From positions 1 through 64,000 of the forward strand of contig NZ_JAIXYH010000018.1 in assembly GCF_027490375.1 (NCBI RefSeq): a stretch of DNA of 64,000 nt, written 5' to 3'. How positions within the stretch are numbered: position 1 is the stretch's first letter; each line of letters begins with the position of its first letter. The position numbers and the translations under genes were made by a program. This document shows, one piece after another, positions 8,083 through 17,298 of this stretch. The stretch comes from Flavobacterium sp. (GTDB lineage: Bacteria > Bacteroidota > Bacteroidia > Flavobacteriales > Flavobacteriaceae). The notes below the pieces were generated by a model. That model was not told where the DNA came from. It made no database searches and saw only the letters and a list, made by a program, of their open reading frames with translations.

Positions 8083-9687
8083 ATGCCAACATTCGAAAAG
8101 CGCGTTATTCCGTATACAGAGACTGGTTTGTTCAACAAACTGATAGTCGATTATTTGCAGCAGGCTACAGCGGTTCGGGATTTTTATCATCGTCCGGATC
8201 GCCTCGAATCATACGCAGATCAAATTCAAGAAAAGTCGGAGAATTACTCAGATTTTCACAGACAAACTTTGGTTAGGGCGTTAGAAACGCAATACCAAGG
8301 CTTTGAGCTCACAGAAGCGGTTCGAACAAATTTAACAGCGCTGCGAGAATCGCACACATTTACGGTTACAACGGGACATCAATTAAGTTTGTTCACCGGA
8401 CCGTTGTACTTTATTTACAAAATTGTATCTGCAATTAATTCTGCGAAAGCTTTACGGGCACAATATCCAGAATATCAATTTGTTCCGCTGTATTGGATGG
8501 CGACTGAAGATCACGATTTTGAAGAAATTTCCAGTTTAGTTACTACAAAAGGCAAGCTCAAATGGCAAAAGCAAGCGCAAGGAGCCGTTGGCCGATTAGA
8601 TACTGCTGGTCTTGAACAAATAGCTAAACTTTTAGAATCGGAGTTCAATACCGGAAAGAATGCGCAAGAAATTGCAGCCTTGTTCAAAAAAGTGTATTTG
8701 CAAGCCACCAATCTAGCAGCTGCAACACGCTTACTAGTAAATACGCTTTTTGGTGATACCGGGCTGATCATTGTCGATGGCGACGATCGGGCGCTAAAAC
8801 AACTTTTTGTTCCGTTTGTTAAACGCGAGTTATTCGAACAATTTTCTTTCAAAGCTGTAAGCCTTACCAACGAAAAGCTGAAATCGTATGCTGTTCAAGT
8901 AAATCCGCGAGAAATCAATTTGTTTTATCTTACGTCTGGTCTGCGAAACCGAATCGTTAAAGAAGACCAGCACTTTCGCGTAGTAGACACTGATATTGTT
9001 TTTAGTGAAAGCGAATTGCAAATTGAATTGCAAGAATTTCCGGAGCGTTTTAGTCCGAATGTTATTTTACGTCCGCTTTACGAAGAAGTGATTCTTCCCA
9101 ATTTGGTTTATATTGGTGGAGCAGGGGAGTTGGCGTATTGGTTGCAGTTGAAATCCATGTTCGAAGATGCGGGCGTTACTTTTCCCATCCTAAAACTTAG
9201 AAACGCCGCTGTTATATTACAGCGAAAACAGTTTCAAAAAATCGAACGTTTGCAGCTAGAAATAAACGATTTACTTCGGTCGGTTACTGATTTAAGTAAT
9301 CGAGTTGCGGTGCAGTCGGCAGATTTTCCATTGAGTTTAGATCGCGAACGAGCTGTCGTTGAAAACACCTTTGCACATTTAGAAGGCTTGATTGCGCGTA
9401 CCGATAGGTCGTTTGCTAGTGCTGTTGCGGCGCAAAAGAAAAAGCAGCTTAACGGTTTAGATAAATTAGAGAAGCGTTTATTGCTTGCGCAGAAGCGAAA
9501 AAGTGCCGATGAAATTGCGCGGGCTTTAGCATTGCGGCAGTTTGTTTTTCCATTTAATCAGTTTCAGGAACGCATCTTGAATTTTTCGGTTTTTTATGCC
9601 GAATTCGGCGCCTCATTTATCGACACCTTACTTCAAGAATTTGAACCTTTTAAGGCCGAATTGGCGGTCTTCATTGCCGACTCGTAA
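8083..9687 (+). CDS. bshC: bacillithiol synthase BshC (cysteine-adding enzyme)
   Basis: A 534-residue protein, typical for BshC, which adds cysteine to glucosaminyl-malate in the last step of bacillithiol synthesis in the cytoplasm. Diagnostic stretches are TTGHQLSLFTGPLYFIYK, YWMATEDHDFEE and RPLYEEVILPNLVYIGG. A helical coiled-coil region follows (about 390-480). The start is ATG 8083, giving MPTFEKRVIPY; the longer frame from 8017 would run through the promoter. bshA and bshB are not in this window. Confidence 0.93.
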   Translation: MPTFEKRVIPYTETGLFNKLIVDYLQQATAVRDFYHRPDRLESYADQIQEKSENYSDFHRQTLVRALETQYQGFELTEAVRTNLTALRESHTFTVTTGHQLSLFTGPLYFIYKIVSAINSAKALRAQYPEYQFVPLYWMATEDHDFEEISSLVTTKGKLKWQKQAQGAVGRLDTAGLEQIAKLLESEFNTGKNAQEIAALFKKVYLQATNLAAATRLLVNTLFGDTGLIIVDGDDRALKQLFVPFVKRELFEQFSFKAVSLTNEKLKSYAVQVNPREINLFYLTSGLRNRIVKEDQHFRVVDTDIVFSESELQIELQEFPERFSPNVILRPLYEEVILPNLVYIGGAGELAYWLQLKSMFEDAGVTFPILKLRNAAVILQRKQFQKIERLQLEINDLLRSVTDLSNRVAVQSADFPLSLDRERAVVENTFAHLEGLIARTDRSFASAVAAQKKKQLNGLDKLEKRLLLAQKRKSADEIARALALRQFVFPFNQFQERILNFSVFYAEFGASFIDTLLQEFEPFKAELAVFIADS

Positions 9688-9808
9688 AACTATTTCAAAA
9701 AGTTATCAGCACGAAAACGTTTTCGCTTCTACAATAGCGATTTCTGCGCAATTTCTTAATGTTAAATATTTGTACTTTTAGCGTCAAAATCACTTTAAAA
9801 GTACAGAT

Positions 9809-12800
9809 ATGAAAAAAATCTACGTTTTTATTGCAATGTTGTTTGCTGCACTAACTTTTGGGCAGGTTACATCGGTTGCAATTGTGGGAGAAGCAGCCGG
9901 AGGTTGGCCAAGCGAACCAGGTAATCCAGGTCCGATCGACGTGCACCAGATGGCTTCTACGGATGGTGTGAATTGGACGTACGAGAATTTAGTTCTTACC
10001 ACAGCTAATTCGCCTACGGGAGTTGAAGGTGGTATTAAGTTCCGAGCTAATAATGCTTGGACAATTAACTGGGGTGCCCTTGAATTTCCGGCGGGCACAG
10101 GCGTAAACAACGGGCAGAATATCCAAACTGTTGGCGGTGTTTACAACGTAACGTTTAATTCGGATACAGGTGCTTACACCTTTGTACCGACAGCGAATTT
10201 TCCTTCTGTAGGAATCTTGGGAACTGCTTTGGGAGGATTTGATGTAGCTGATACCGATCTTGCCACTACAGACGGAATCAATTATTACCTTACGTATACG
10301 CAATTCTCCGCAGGTCAAGTTAAATTTAGACTAGACAATGCTTGGGATACCAACTACGGCGGAACTACTTTCCCGAACGGTACTGCAACTATTAACGGTG
10401 CAAACATCAACGTACCAGCAGGTCTTTACAAAGTGTATTTCAACCTACAAACCGGCGAATACTCCTTTACTTTACCAAGTATTGGTATGATTGGTACTGC
10501 TACAGGCGCTACGAACGGATTTGATGGACCGGACATTAACTTAACTACCACAGATGGTATTAATTACACGCTCTACAATTATCCATTTGTAGATGGTTTA
10601 TTGAAATTCCGTCAAGACGATTCTTGGTCTTTAAATTGGGGTGCAGACACATTCCCTACGGGAGTTGGAACACAAAATGGTCCAAATATCCCTGTTTCAG
10701 AAAGCAATTACACTGTCAACTTCAATAGAATCACCGGTGCATATAGTTTCGAAACACCGATTCCTGCTCTAAATGTAGGTATCATCGGAACTGCAGTTTC
10801 AGCTTCTGGTTTTGATGGAGATGACGTGAATATGACTACTACAGATGGTATCACTTACGTGCTAGAAAACTACACTTTTACCAACGGTGAAGCGAAGTTT
10901 CGTTTAGACGATGCTTGGGTAACTTCTTATGGAGGACCAAACTTCCCCAATGGTTTTGCGCAAAATCCGGGAGTAAATATTCCTGTAACCGCAGGTGTTT
11001 ATACCGTTAAATTCTACTCGACTAATTTACAATACGAGTTTATCGGAACACCAACTCATCCAACAGTGGGTATTCTTGGAACAGCAGTAAACGCAAACGG
11101 ATTTGCAGGTCCAGACGTTAATTTAGTTACAACCGATGGTGAAACATACACACTTTCTAATTATACATTCACAAACGGATTAGCTAAGTTCAGATTAAAC
11201 GATTCTTGGGCTGTAAACTGGGGTAGCACGCTCTTCCCGGAAGGTATCGGTAACCAAGGTGGCGATGATATTCCTGTGATTGCCGGAACGTATAATGTTA
11301 CGTTTACACGTTCAACAGGAGCATATCAATTTGCTGCAGTGGGCGAGTTCCCATCAATCGGACTAATCGGATCAGCGTTAGACGGAACACTAACTTCCGA
11401 CACTGATTTAAATTTAACCACTACAAACGGAATCATATACACACTTCCAGAAACTACTTTCCTTGAAGGAACAGTTAAGTTTAGACAAAACGATGTATGG
11501 ACAGTAAACTGGGGTGCTGCAGGTTTTCCAAACGGAGTTGGTGTTCAAGACGGTGCCGATATTCCAGTACCAGCAGGAACATACTCAGTAACATTTAATC
11601 GCCTTACAGGTGCTTACGACTTTGCCGGCGCCGGTTTTCCACTAATCGAATTATTGGGCGATGGTTTCATCAACTGGACTACACCAGTAGAAATGACAAC
11701 TTCAAACGGTGTTGATTACTCATTGAAAGCACGTAACTTCGTTGGTGGTCCAGTGAAATTCCGCGAAGGTGGAAACTGGAATGGCAACAACTGGGGAAGC
11801 GCTGATTTCCCAACAGGAACTGGCGTACAAGATGGACCAGATATTCCTGTTGTAGCGAATCGTTATAACGTAGATTTCAACAGATCAACCGGCGCGTACG
11901 ATTTCAAATTTGTGGAAATCGGTATCATCGGACCAGCAGTTGCTGGTTGGGACGGGCCTGATGGATTTTTAGCAACAACCGACGGTATCAATTACCAAGC
12001 TTCTGGTGCAGACCTTACTGCAGGTCAGCTTAAATTCAGAGAAAATGCTAACTGGGCTGTAAACTGGGGAAGCGCCGATTTCCCAAGTGGTATCGGAACA
12101 CAAGATGGTCCTGAAATCAATATTCCTGAAACGGGTTCTTATACCATTACTTTTAACCGAATTACAGGCGCATACACTTTCGAACTTGAAAACGTTACTC
12201 CTCAAATAAGCGTTCAAATTGCGGGTGCAGGTTTACTTGAACAAGAAAGTTCAATAATGATGACTACAACAGACAATGTTAGCTTCTCTTCTAAAGCGAT
12301 TGCGTTTGTTGGTGGTCCGGTTCGTTTTGTGGTAAACAATGGTCCTGGTTCTGGAGATTTCAGTTCTGATACGTTCCCTTCAGGTATCGCCGTATTAAAC
12401 GGTCCAAATATTCCTACTACAGAAAACGTGTTCAACGTTAACTACAACTTAAGTACGAAGGCATACAGCTTTGATTTTGTTGAAATTAGTTTAGTTGGAA
12501 GTGCGGTTTCTGAAACGTCTGGAGATGATCTTTTATTCACATCGACCGATGGTATCAACTACACGCGAGAAGCAGTAGTACTTGTTAACGGTTCGCTTTA
12601 TTTCCGCCAAAACCAAACAGATTCAACTAAATGGGGTAGCGGTACTTTCCCACAAGGAACTGCGAATCTCGCGGGAAGCGAATTTGCAGTTGAAGAAGGA
12701 ACTTATAACGTAAGCTTTAACAGAATAACAGGTGCATTCAACTTCGAAATTCCAGCATCTGTCGGTGAATTCAATAAAGCAAACATCAAAACGTATCCAA

Positions 12801-13009
12801 ATCCATCAAATAATAGCTGGACAATCGATGCAGCTTCTACACAAATTAAATCAGTAAGCGTTTTCGATATTACTGGAAAATTAGTTTACGAAGCTCAAGT
12901 AAACGATGTGCAAGCAAAAGTAAATGCCAATAACTTGCCGATTGGAATGTATTTTGCCAAGATTTCAACCGAAATCGGAAGCTATACAGCCAAATTGGTT
13001 CGTAACTAG
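9809..13009 (+). CDS. SusE/SusF-like ten-repeat exported protein with T9SS sorting domain
   Basis: A 1066-residue protein with signal peptide MKKIYVFIAMLFAALTFG. It contains about ten repeats of roughly 100 residues, each of the form (I/V)G(I/L)IGTA ... TTDG(I/V)NY ... (V/L)KFR ... NWG ... FP.G .. G ... Y.V.FN..TGAY.F, as in SusE/SusF starch-binding modules. The last 70 residues are a type IX secretion C-terminal sorting domain (TYPNPSNNSWTIDA, IKSVSVFDITGKLV). It is presumably secreted or attached to the surface through T9SS and may bind glycan. Repeats 7 and 9 are most divergent. No SusC/SusD genes lie nearby. Ligand unknown. Confidence 0.85.
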   Translation: MKKIYVFIAMLFAALTFGQVTSVAIVGEAAGGWPSEPGNPGPIDVHQMASTDGVNWTYENLVLTTANSPTGVEGGIKFRANNAWTINWGALEFPAGTGVNNGQNIQTVGGVYNVTFNSDTGAYTFVPTANFPSVGILGTALGGFDVADTDLATTDGINYYLTYTQFSAGQVKFRLDNAWDTNYGGTTFPNGTATINGANINVPAGLYKVYFNLQTGEYSFTLPSIGMIGTATGATNGFDGPDINLTTTDGINYTLYNYPFVDGLLKFRQDDSWSLNWGADTFPTGVGTQNGPNIPVSESNYTVNFNRITGAYSFETPIPALNVGIIGTAVSASGFDGDDVNMTTTDGITYVLENYTFTNGEAKFRLDDAWVTSYGGPNFPNGFAQNPGVNIPVTAGVYTVKFYSTNLQYEFIGTPTHPTVGILGTAVNANGFAGPDVNLVTTDGETYTLSNYTFTNGLAKFRLNDSWAVNWGSTLFPEGIGNQGGDDIPVIAGTYNVTFTRSTGAYQFAAVGEFPSIGLIGSALDGTLTSDTDLNLTTTNGIIYTLPETTFLEGTVKFRQNDVWTVNWGAAGFPNGVGVQDGADIPVPAGTYSVTFNRLTGAYDFAGAGFPLIELLGDGFINWTTPVEMTTSNGVDYSLKARNFVGGPVKFREGGNWNGNNWGSADFPTGTGVQDGPDIPVVANRYNVDFNRSTGAYDFKFVEIGIIGPAVAGWDGPDGFLATTDGINYQASGADLTAGQLKFRENANWAVNWGSADFPSGIGTQDGPEINIPETGSYTITFNRITGAYTFELENVTPQISVQIAGAGLLEQESSIMMTTTDNVSFSSKAIAFVGGPVRFVVNNGPGSGDFSSDTFPSGIAVLNGPNIPTTENVFNVNYNLSTKAYSFDFVEISLVGSAVSETSGDDLLFTSTDGINYTREAVVLVNGSLYFRQNQTDSTKWGSGTFPQGTANLAGSEFAVEEGTYNVSFNRITGAFNFEIPASVGEFNKANIKTYPNPSNNSWTIDAASTQIKSVSVFDITGKLVYEAQVNDVQAKVNANNLPIGMYFAKISTEIGSYTAKLVRN

Positions 13010-13033
13010 TAATTTGAATTAGATACGAAAAGA

Positions 13034-13067
13034 GCCTCGTTGATTTAGTTTCAACGGGGCTTTTTTT
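13034..13067 (+). terminator. rho-independent terminator after the SusE-like gene
   Basis: The stem GCCTCGTTGA (13034-13043) pairs with TCAACGGGGC (13051-13060, with a G-T pair) across a short loop and is followed by seven T. Confidence 0.85.
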
Positions 13068-13093
13068 ATTGCCGAAAAGTAAAATGTATGTTG

Positions 13094-13101
13094 TACTTTT
13101 G
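13094..13101 (+). promoter_or_regulatory. ndk promoter, -7 box TACTTTTG
   Basis: Exact TAnnTTTG match 16 bp before the ndk ATG. A TTG at 13069-13071 gives a 22-bp spacing for the -33 element. Confidence 0.65.
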
Positions 13102-13117
13102 CCGAAAATTTAAAAAC

Positions 13118-13537
13118 ATGGCAACGAATCGTACTTTTACGATGATTAAACCTGACGCAGTTGAAGCAGGTAATATCGGAAACATCTTGAAAATGATCAC
13201 CGACGGCGGTTTTAAAATCGTCGCAATGAAATTAACGCACTTGTCGGAAACCGATGCGAAAAAATTCTACGCTGTGCACGCTGCACGTCCGTTTTACGGA
13301 GAATTAGTAGAATTCATGTCACGCGGACCAATCGTAGCAGCAGTTCTTGAGAAAGAAAATGCCGTAGAAGATTTCCGTGCACTTATCGGCGCTACCAATC
13401 CAGCCGAAGCTGCAGAAGGTACCATCCGTAAAGCATACGCAAAATCAATCGGTGAGAATGCCGTTCACGGTTCAGATAGCGACGAAAATGCAGCCATCGA
13501 AGCAGCATTTCACTTCGCAGGTCGTGAAATATTCTAA
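13118..13537 (+). CDS. ndk: nucleoside diphosphate kinase
   Basis: A 139-residue cytoplasmic enzyme that transfers the gamma-phosphate from ATP to NDPs by a phospho-histidine intermediate. [11 protein letters not shown] is at the N-terminus and the active-site His lies in NAVHGSDS (about residue 115). The length is normal for the family. The start is ATG 13118 (MATNRTF), because the upstream ATG at 13088 precedes the -7 box. Its own promoter and terminator make it monocistronic. Confidence 0.96.
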   Translation: MATNRTFTMIKPDAVEAGNIGNILKMITDGGFKIVAMKLTHLSETDAKKFYAVHAARPFYGELVEFMSRGPIVAAVLEKENAVEDFRALIGATNPAEAAEGTIRKAYAKSIGENAVHGSDSDENAAIEAAFHFAGREIF

Positions 13538-13561
13538 TTTATAGTACGTTTAGAAATAGGG

Positions 13562-13587
13562 AAGTCGGCTTTAGGGTCGACTTTTTT
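13562..13587 (+). terminator. terminator after ndk
   Basis: AAGTCG pairs with CGACTT around a 10-nt loop, followed by a T run. Confidence 0.6.
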
Positions 13588-13596
13588 TATGTCAGC

Positions 13597-13726
13597 TGCC
13601 TCCCAAAATTGCTGCTTCATCGAAAATCGCCGTGGTCGGCACCGGGCTGTTCGCTCCAATCTGCCACTCGGCAACAGCCGCTCGTGGCAGGATTTTCACT
13701 GCCATCCCTGCTGCAAGAAAAACGTT
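13597..13726. repeat. GC-rich intergenic inverted repeat (copy 2)
   Basis: A G+C-rich block between convergent genes with imperfect arms GAAAATCGCCGTGG and CTCGTGGCAGGATTTTC. It resembles the other GC-rich intergenic elements in composition and position but is one of the more divergent copies. Confidence 0.4.
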
Positions 13727-13728
13727 AC

Positions 13729-14016
13729 CTAACGAAGTACCACTTCTTTAACAACATCCCGACGTAAGTGCTCGTTAAGCATCTTTACAATTTTATCCTT
13801 TCCGAATTGCAACTCCTGACGTAAAACCGACGACGACAATTGCACATACAACGTACCTTCATTAAAATCGACCGCGAGTGTGTAGCTTTTTACGCCCGAT
13901 CCCATCACGTCGAACCAAGCAGCCGGAACTTCGGTTTTGTCGAGCCCGCGTTGCCATTTATTTCGTGCAATGAGTTCTTGCAATACGGCTGCAATCGAAT
14001 TTTCGTTGGATTTCAT
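13729..14016 (-). CDS. DUF721/DciA-like protein
   Basis: A 95-residue basic protein. The pattern (QELIARNKWQRGLDKTEVPAAW ending in KDKIVKMLNEHL) fits the DUF721 family, to which the helicase loader DciA belongs. Bacteroidota members are short like this one. It starts 1 bp after the stop of the upstream lipoprotein gene, so the two are co-transcribed. A role in replication initiation is plausible from the family only. Confidence 0.75.
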   Translation of the reverse strand: MKSNENSIAAVLQELIARNKWQRGLDKTEVPAAWFDVMGSGVKSYTLAVDFNEGTLYVQLSSSVLRQELQFGKDKIVKMLNEHLRRDVVKEVVLR

Positions 14017-14017
14017 C

Positions 14018-14443
14018 TTACTTGATACTAAAAGGTTGCGGACGCTTGTAAAAATAGATCGCTCCTGCCGCTCCTGCGATTTCTAAGGAAGAGCTGTCGA
14101 TAGCAATGATTTTTTCCGACCATTTTCCGTAACGGGTTTCGTAGCGCAATAACCAAGTTCCTGCACTGTCGGCAATCGTAAAACGTTCCTGAACTTCGTT
14201 AACTAAATAGCGCCCATCGATTTGTGGATACACTTTTTTTCGAATGCCGTTGCGCGATTTTACCTGTATGAAATCAATGGACTCGTTTACTTTATACTCT
14301 TTCTTATCGCCGTCGGGTAATTCTACTTTTTCGATTTCCCAATAGCCGTTTAAGTAAGCCAAATCCGATTCCGGAATGCTATCTTTACAACTCACTACCC
14401 CAAGGCAAACAAATAAAAATGCCGATTTAATTAAAAGCTTCAT
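14018..14443 (-). CDS. lipocalin-like lipoprotein
   Basis: A 141-residue protein with signal MKLLIKSAFLFVCLGVVSC, an SPII lipobox (Cys19). The pattern LAYLNGYWEIEKVELPDG starts a small beta-barrel-like domain common in Flavobacteriaceae lipoproteins annotated as lipocalin-like. It is the first gene of a two-gene unit with the DUF721 protein. The function is not known. Confidence 0.75.
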   Translation of the reverse strand: MKLLIKSAFLFVCLGVVSCKDSIPESDLAYLNGYWEIEKVELPDGDKKEYKVNESIDFIQVKSRNGIRKKVYPQIDGRYLVNEVQERFTIADSAGTWLLRYETRYGKWSEKIIAIDSSSLEIAGAAGAIYFYKRPQPFSIK

Positions 14444-14524
14444 AGCTGTAAAATTATCTAATTATTGCCGTACTTTAAACCTTTGCTAAAGGAAATAGTC
14501 ATACGATTATAAATGTTTTTCCTA

Positions 14525-15598
14525 ATGAAACTTTCAATACTACCACTTGTCTTTGTTTTGGCATTATTTGCTTGCAGTTCCGATGGCGACAACGATTCGG
14601 ATAATAATCCGCAGCCCGACACGCTGTATTATCCCACTACCGACGCTACGTGGGAGACAGTTACGGCCGAATCTTTGGGCTGGAATACAGCAGCATTTTC
14701 GGATTTGTACGACTTTTTGGAACTCAAAAACACCAAAAGTTTCATGATTTTGTACGACGGAAGAATTGTTAGTGAGCAGTATTTTAACGGACATTCGGCA
14801 CAGTCGCTTTGGTATTGGGCCAGCGCAGGAAAAACACTTACAACGGCTTGTACCGGAATTGCCGCCGAGCAAGGATTACTCGATGTAAACGCAGCAGTTT
14901 CGACCTATTTAGGCGCAGGCTGGACGTCGTTACCCACAAACAAAGAGCAATTGATTAAAGTTTCGAATTTGCTAACCATGACCAGCGGTCTCGACGATTC
15001 GTTGGGAGATAGTGTAGCGCCAGAAAATTTACAGTACGTTGCCGATGCGGGCACACGTTGGGCGTATCACAATGTTTATGTGAAATTGCAAGACGTTGTT
15101 TCGGAGGTTGCAAACAAAACCTGGGCTACATATTTTAACGAGAACCTTCGCGATAAAATTGGTATGAACGGATTTTGGTTTAGTTCGGGTGAAGACTTGA
15201 GTGTGTACAGAAGCAATACAAAAAGTATGGCACGTTTTGGTTTGTTGATGAGTAGAAAAGGAAAGTGGTTTGATCAGCAAATAGTACCCGAAGCGTTTTG
15301 TGAAGCTGCTACTCAAACCTCGCAAAATTTGAATCGGGCGTACGGTTATATGTGGTGGATTAACGGAGAAAGCTCGTACCGCTTGCCACAAGTGCAGTTC
15401 CAATTCAATGGAAGTTTGATTCCGAGTGCTCCGGCAGATATGTATTGTGCCTTAGGTAAAAACGATCAAAAAATTTACATCGTTCCTTCTCGAAAGCTCG
15501 TGATTATACGCATGGGCGATTCGGCCGACGGAACCAACTTTGCCTTATCGGATTTTGACGATGCGCTGTGGCAAAAAATAAATGCGGTAATACAATAA
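14525..15598 (+). CDS. serine hydrolase, beta-lactamase/class C fold, lipoprotein
   Basis: A 357-residue predicted lipoprotein; MKLSILPLVFVLALFAC gives a lipobox Cys17. The SxxK motif is SAGK (about 100-103) in YWASAGKTL, the second motif is YHN (about 180) and GYMWWIN is typical of the family. Members include EstB-type esterases, D-aminopeptidases and penicillin-binding relatives, so the reaction cannot be fixed. The start is ATG 14525; the earlier ATG at 14513 adds only MFFL. Confidence 0.85.
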   Translation: MKLSILPLVFVLALFACSSDGDNDSDNNPQPDTLYYPTTDATWETVTAESLGWNTAAFSDLYDFLELKNTKSFMILYDGRIVSEQYFNGHSAQSLWYWASAGKTLTTACTGIAAEQGLLDVNAAVSTYLGAGWTSLPTNKEQLIKVSNLLTMTSGLDDSLGDSVAPENLQYVADAGTRWAYHNVYVKLQDVVSEVANKTWATYFNENLRDKIGMNGFWFSSGEDLSVYRSNTKSMARFGLLMSRKGKWFDQQIVPEAFCEAATQTSQNLNRAYGYMWWINGESSYRLPQVQFQFNGSLIPSAPADMYCALGKNDQKIYIVPSRKLVIIRMGDSADGTNFALSDFDDALWQKINAVIQ

Positions 15599-15611
15599 TT
15601 GATGGTAGCGA

Positions 15612-15768
15612 TTTCCGGGTACGAATTTTCTAGCCCGGATGGCAGCGGCAGCCCGTAAAAAAAATACGGTATCGTGAAGGGGTAGGTACGGGCGACCAAA
15701 GAAGCCCGATACGTGCCCGCTGAACGAACCGTATTTTTTGCGGACTATAGCGAACAGCCGGATTAGCT
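15612..15768 (-). repeat. GC-rich intergenic palindromic repeat (copy 3)
   Basis: Fills most of the gap 15599-15913. It starts TAGCCCGGATGGCAGCGGCA and ends AGCCGGATTAGCT. Perfect 12-bp arms AAAAAATACGGT (15659-15670) and ACCGTATTTTTT (15728-15739) frame GGGCGACC and GAAGCCC, motifs shared with the copy at 46.1 kb. The rest of the gap to 15913 is A+T-rich with nothing recognisable. Confidence 0.6.
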
Positions 15769-15913
15769 TCTGAAAATAAATTACAGTTCTAAAGCAAGTA
15801 ATTGCAATTTTATTAGGTGTGTTTTTCGAGGAAGTTGATTTATTTGCACGCAACAAAAATTTAGAAACTAGCTAATTGACAGTTAATTAGTTCGCATTTT
15901 CTCGTCGAATGAT

Positions 15914-16654
15914 TTAGCTTTTTGAAGTTACACCTATCATTACTCCGAAGTTTCCGTCGGTTTGAACCCATTTTTTCTCAGGAAGGTAGGTACGGGAAAC
16001 GAAACCATCTAAGTATAAAGCTTCTTTGCATCCCAAATCCAGAAAGTATTTTGCAAATTCATAAAAGTTTATCGGAGATTTCGACATCGCAAAAACTACA
16101 TGACCGTTGGGTAAAACTCCAACGCCGTTTCTGACATTAAGGTTGGTAGAATTTTGATTAAATGCCGCGTGAATTTTGCCTTTGTGAACTAAAAGTGGAC
16201 CCGATTGCGTTGCATATTTTACTGTGGTAGTAGTTTGAAAATCAGTGGTGTTGCATACAATAGCTTCGTTGGTATTTGTTATGTAAAACACACCGTTAGG
16301 TTTCAAATAAAAATTCTCATTTCCGTTGTTGGTATCGATTTCCTTAAGCACTTTATTTTTTTCAATGTAAAGTCCTTGCGGCGCAAAACTCTTGTTGAAC
16401 ATCCCTGCGTTTGTAGCAAAAAGTAGTTTGGTTTTATTGCGCGCTAAGTGATTTTTAAGATTGGTGAAATTGCCTAATCTAGTGCCTTTTTCGTCTTTCC
16501 AGAACAAATTAATATTCGAAATTTTGGGATTAACTGTATACTCGAGAATCTCGGGATTTGTTTTATACTGAAGCTGTTTAACTGCGTAACTTGTTGGTAG
16601 TATAATTAATAGATATAGAAAAGCAGGTAGTAGATTTTTGAATTTTGAATGCAA
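15914..16654 (-). CDS. phosphodiester glycosidase family (DUF2233) exported protein
   Basis: A 246-residue protein with a signal or anchor helix (LLPAFLYLLIILPTSYAV). The family pattern is clear: ATNAGMFNKSFAPQGLYIEKN, LKPNGVFY, ATQSGPLLVHKGKIH, RNGVGV and the C-terminal CKEALYLDGFVS. Relatives are the NAGPA/YigE group, implicated in cleaving phosphodiester-linked sugars. It is probably periplasmic. Substrate unknown. Confidence 0.88.
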   Translation of the reverse strand: MHSKFKNLLPAFLYLLIILPTSYAVKQLQYKTNPEILEYTVNPKISNINLFWKDEKGTRLGNFTNLKNHLARNKTKLLFATNAGMFNKSFAPQGLYIEKNKVLKEIDTNNGNENFYLKPNGVFYITNTNEAIVCNTTDFQTTTTVKYATQSGPLLVHKGKIHAAFNQNSTNLNVRNGVGVLPNGHVVFAMSKSPINFYEFAKYFLDLGCKEALYLDGFVSRTYLPEKKWVQTDGNFGVMIGVTSKS

Positions 16655-16741
16655 TTTGAAGGATTTAGTTTGGAAATAGTACTGATTTTAAATTTGCTCC
16701 AGAAGAGTGATGAAGCTTTTGTGCAAGTTGCTCGAAATAAG

Positions 16742-17212
16742 CTACTTGTTGTTGATTTTTTCGATGAGTTCGGCGATAATTTTTTCGCCTTTTTTCTCAA
16801 TTTTTGATACTTTGTAAGTACTATCTTTCGATTCTCCATCTGTGAAATGAATGACAAACGTATCGTTGTTAACCTCAATAAGCGCAATCTTATCCAGGGG
16901 AATTTTGAACTTCGATCCGATGTCACTTTTTAAGTAATTATAAATCGAATAGCTTCCGATAGTCACTAAAAGAATTAGTGTTATGCTCATTCGTCCAATT
17001 TCCAAGTTTCTAAATATTAAATAACAAAAAAGAGCCGAGACTGCGATAAAAAATATAAGTACGCTCGACTTTTTGGAATCGGCTTTTGCATCGGTTTTCT
17101 TTGATTTCTCACTCATATCGCGAGTTTCACTCCAATTTCCCGAATTAGTTAAGTAGATGCAGTGGTCATCAATATTTATGTAGCCAAATTCGTATTTAAA
17201 CCATTCCTTCAT
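16742..17212 (-). CDS. hypothetical membrane protein
   Basis: A 156-residue protein with two TM helices (about 50-67, LIFFIAVSALFCYLIF, and 76-94) between a charged N-terminal region and a C-terminal cytosolic beta/alpha tail (LDKIALIEVNNDTFVIHFTDG). The tail resembles small PH-like membrane-associated domains, but I do not recognise a family. Both flanking genes are separately spaced, so no operon is evident. Confidence 0.6.
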   Translation of the reverse strand: MKEWFKYEFGYINIDDHCIYLTNSGNWSETRDMSEKSKKTDAKADSKKSSVLIFFIAVSALFCYLIFRNLEIGRMSITLILLVTIGSYSIYNYLKSDIGSKFKIPLDKIALIEVNNDTFVIHFTDGESKDSTYKVSKIEKKGEKIIAELIEKINNK

Positions 17213-17298
17213 AACTTTTCATTTATTATTTCCCGATTGTAAATTAACAATTTTATCAGAGAAAATCGCTACGCTGCAGTAAATGGAACATTATTTAG

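Noticed and set aside
9809-13009. Tandem repeat expansion artefact
   Set aside because: The ten repeats differ widely in codons and residues, so they are evolved modules, not a recent duplication or assembly error.
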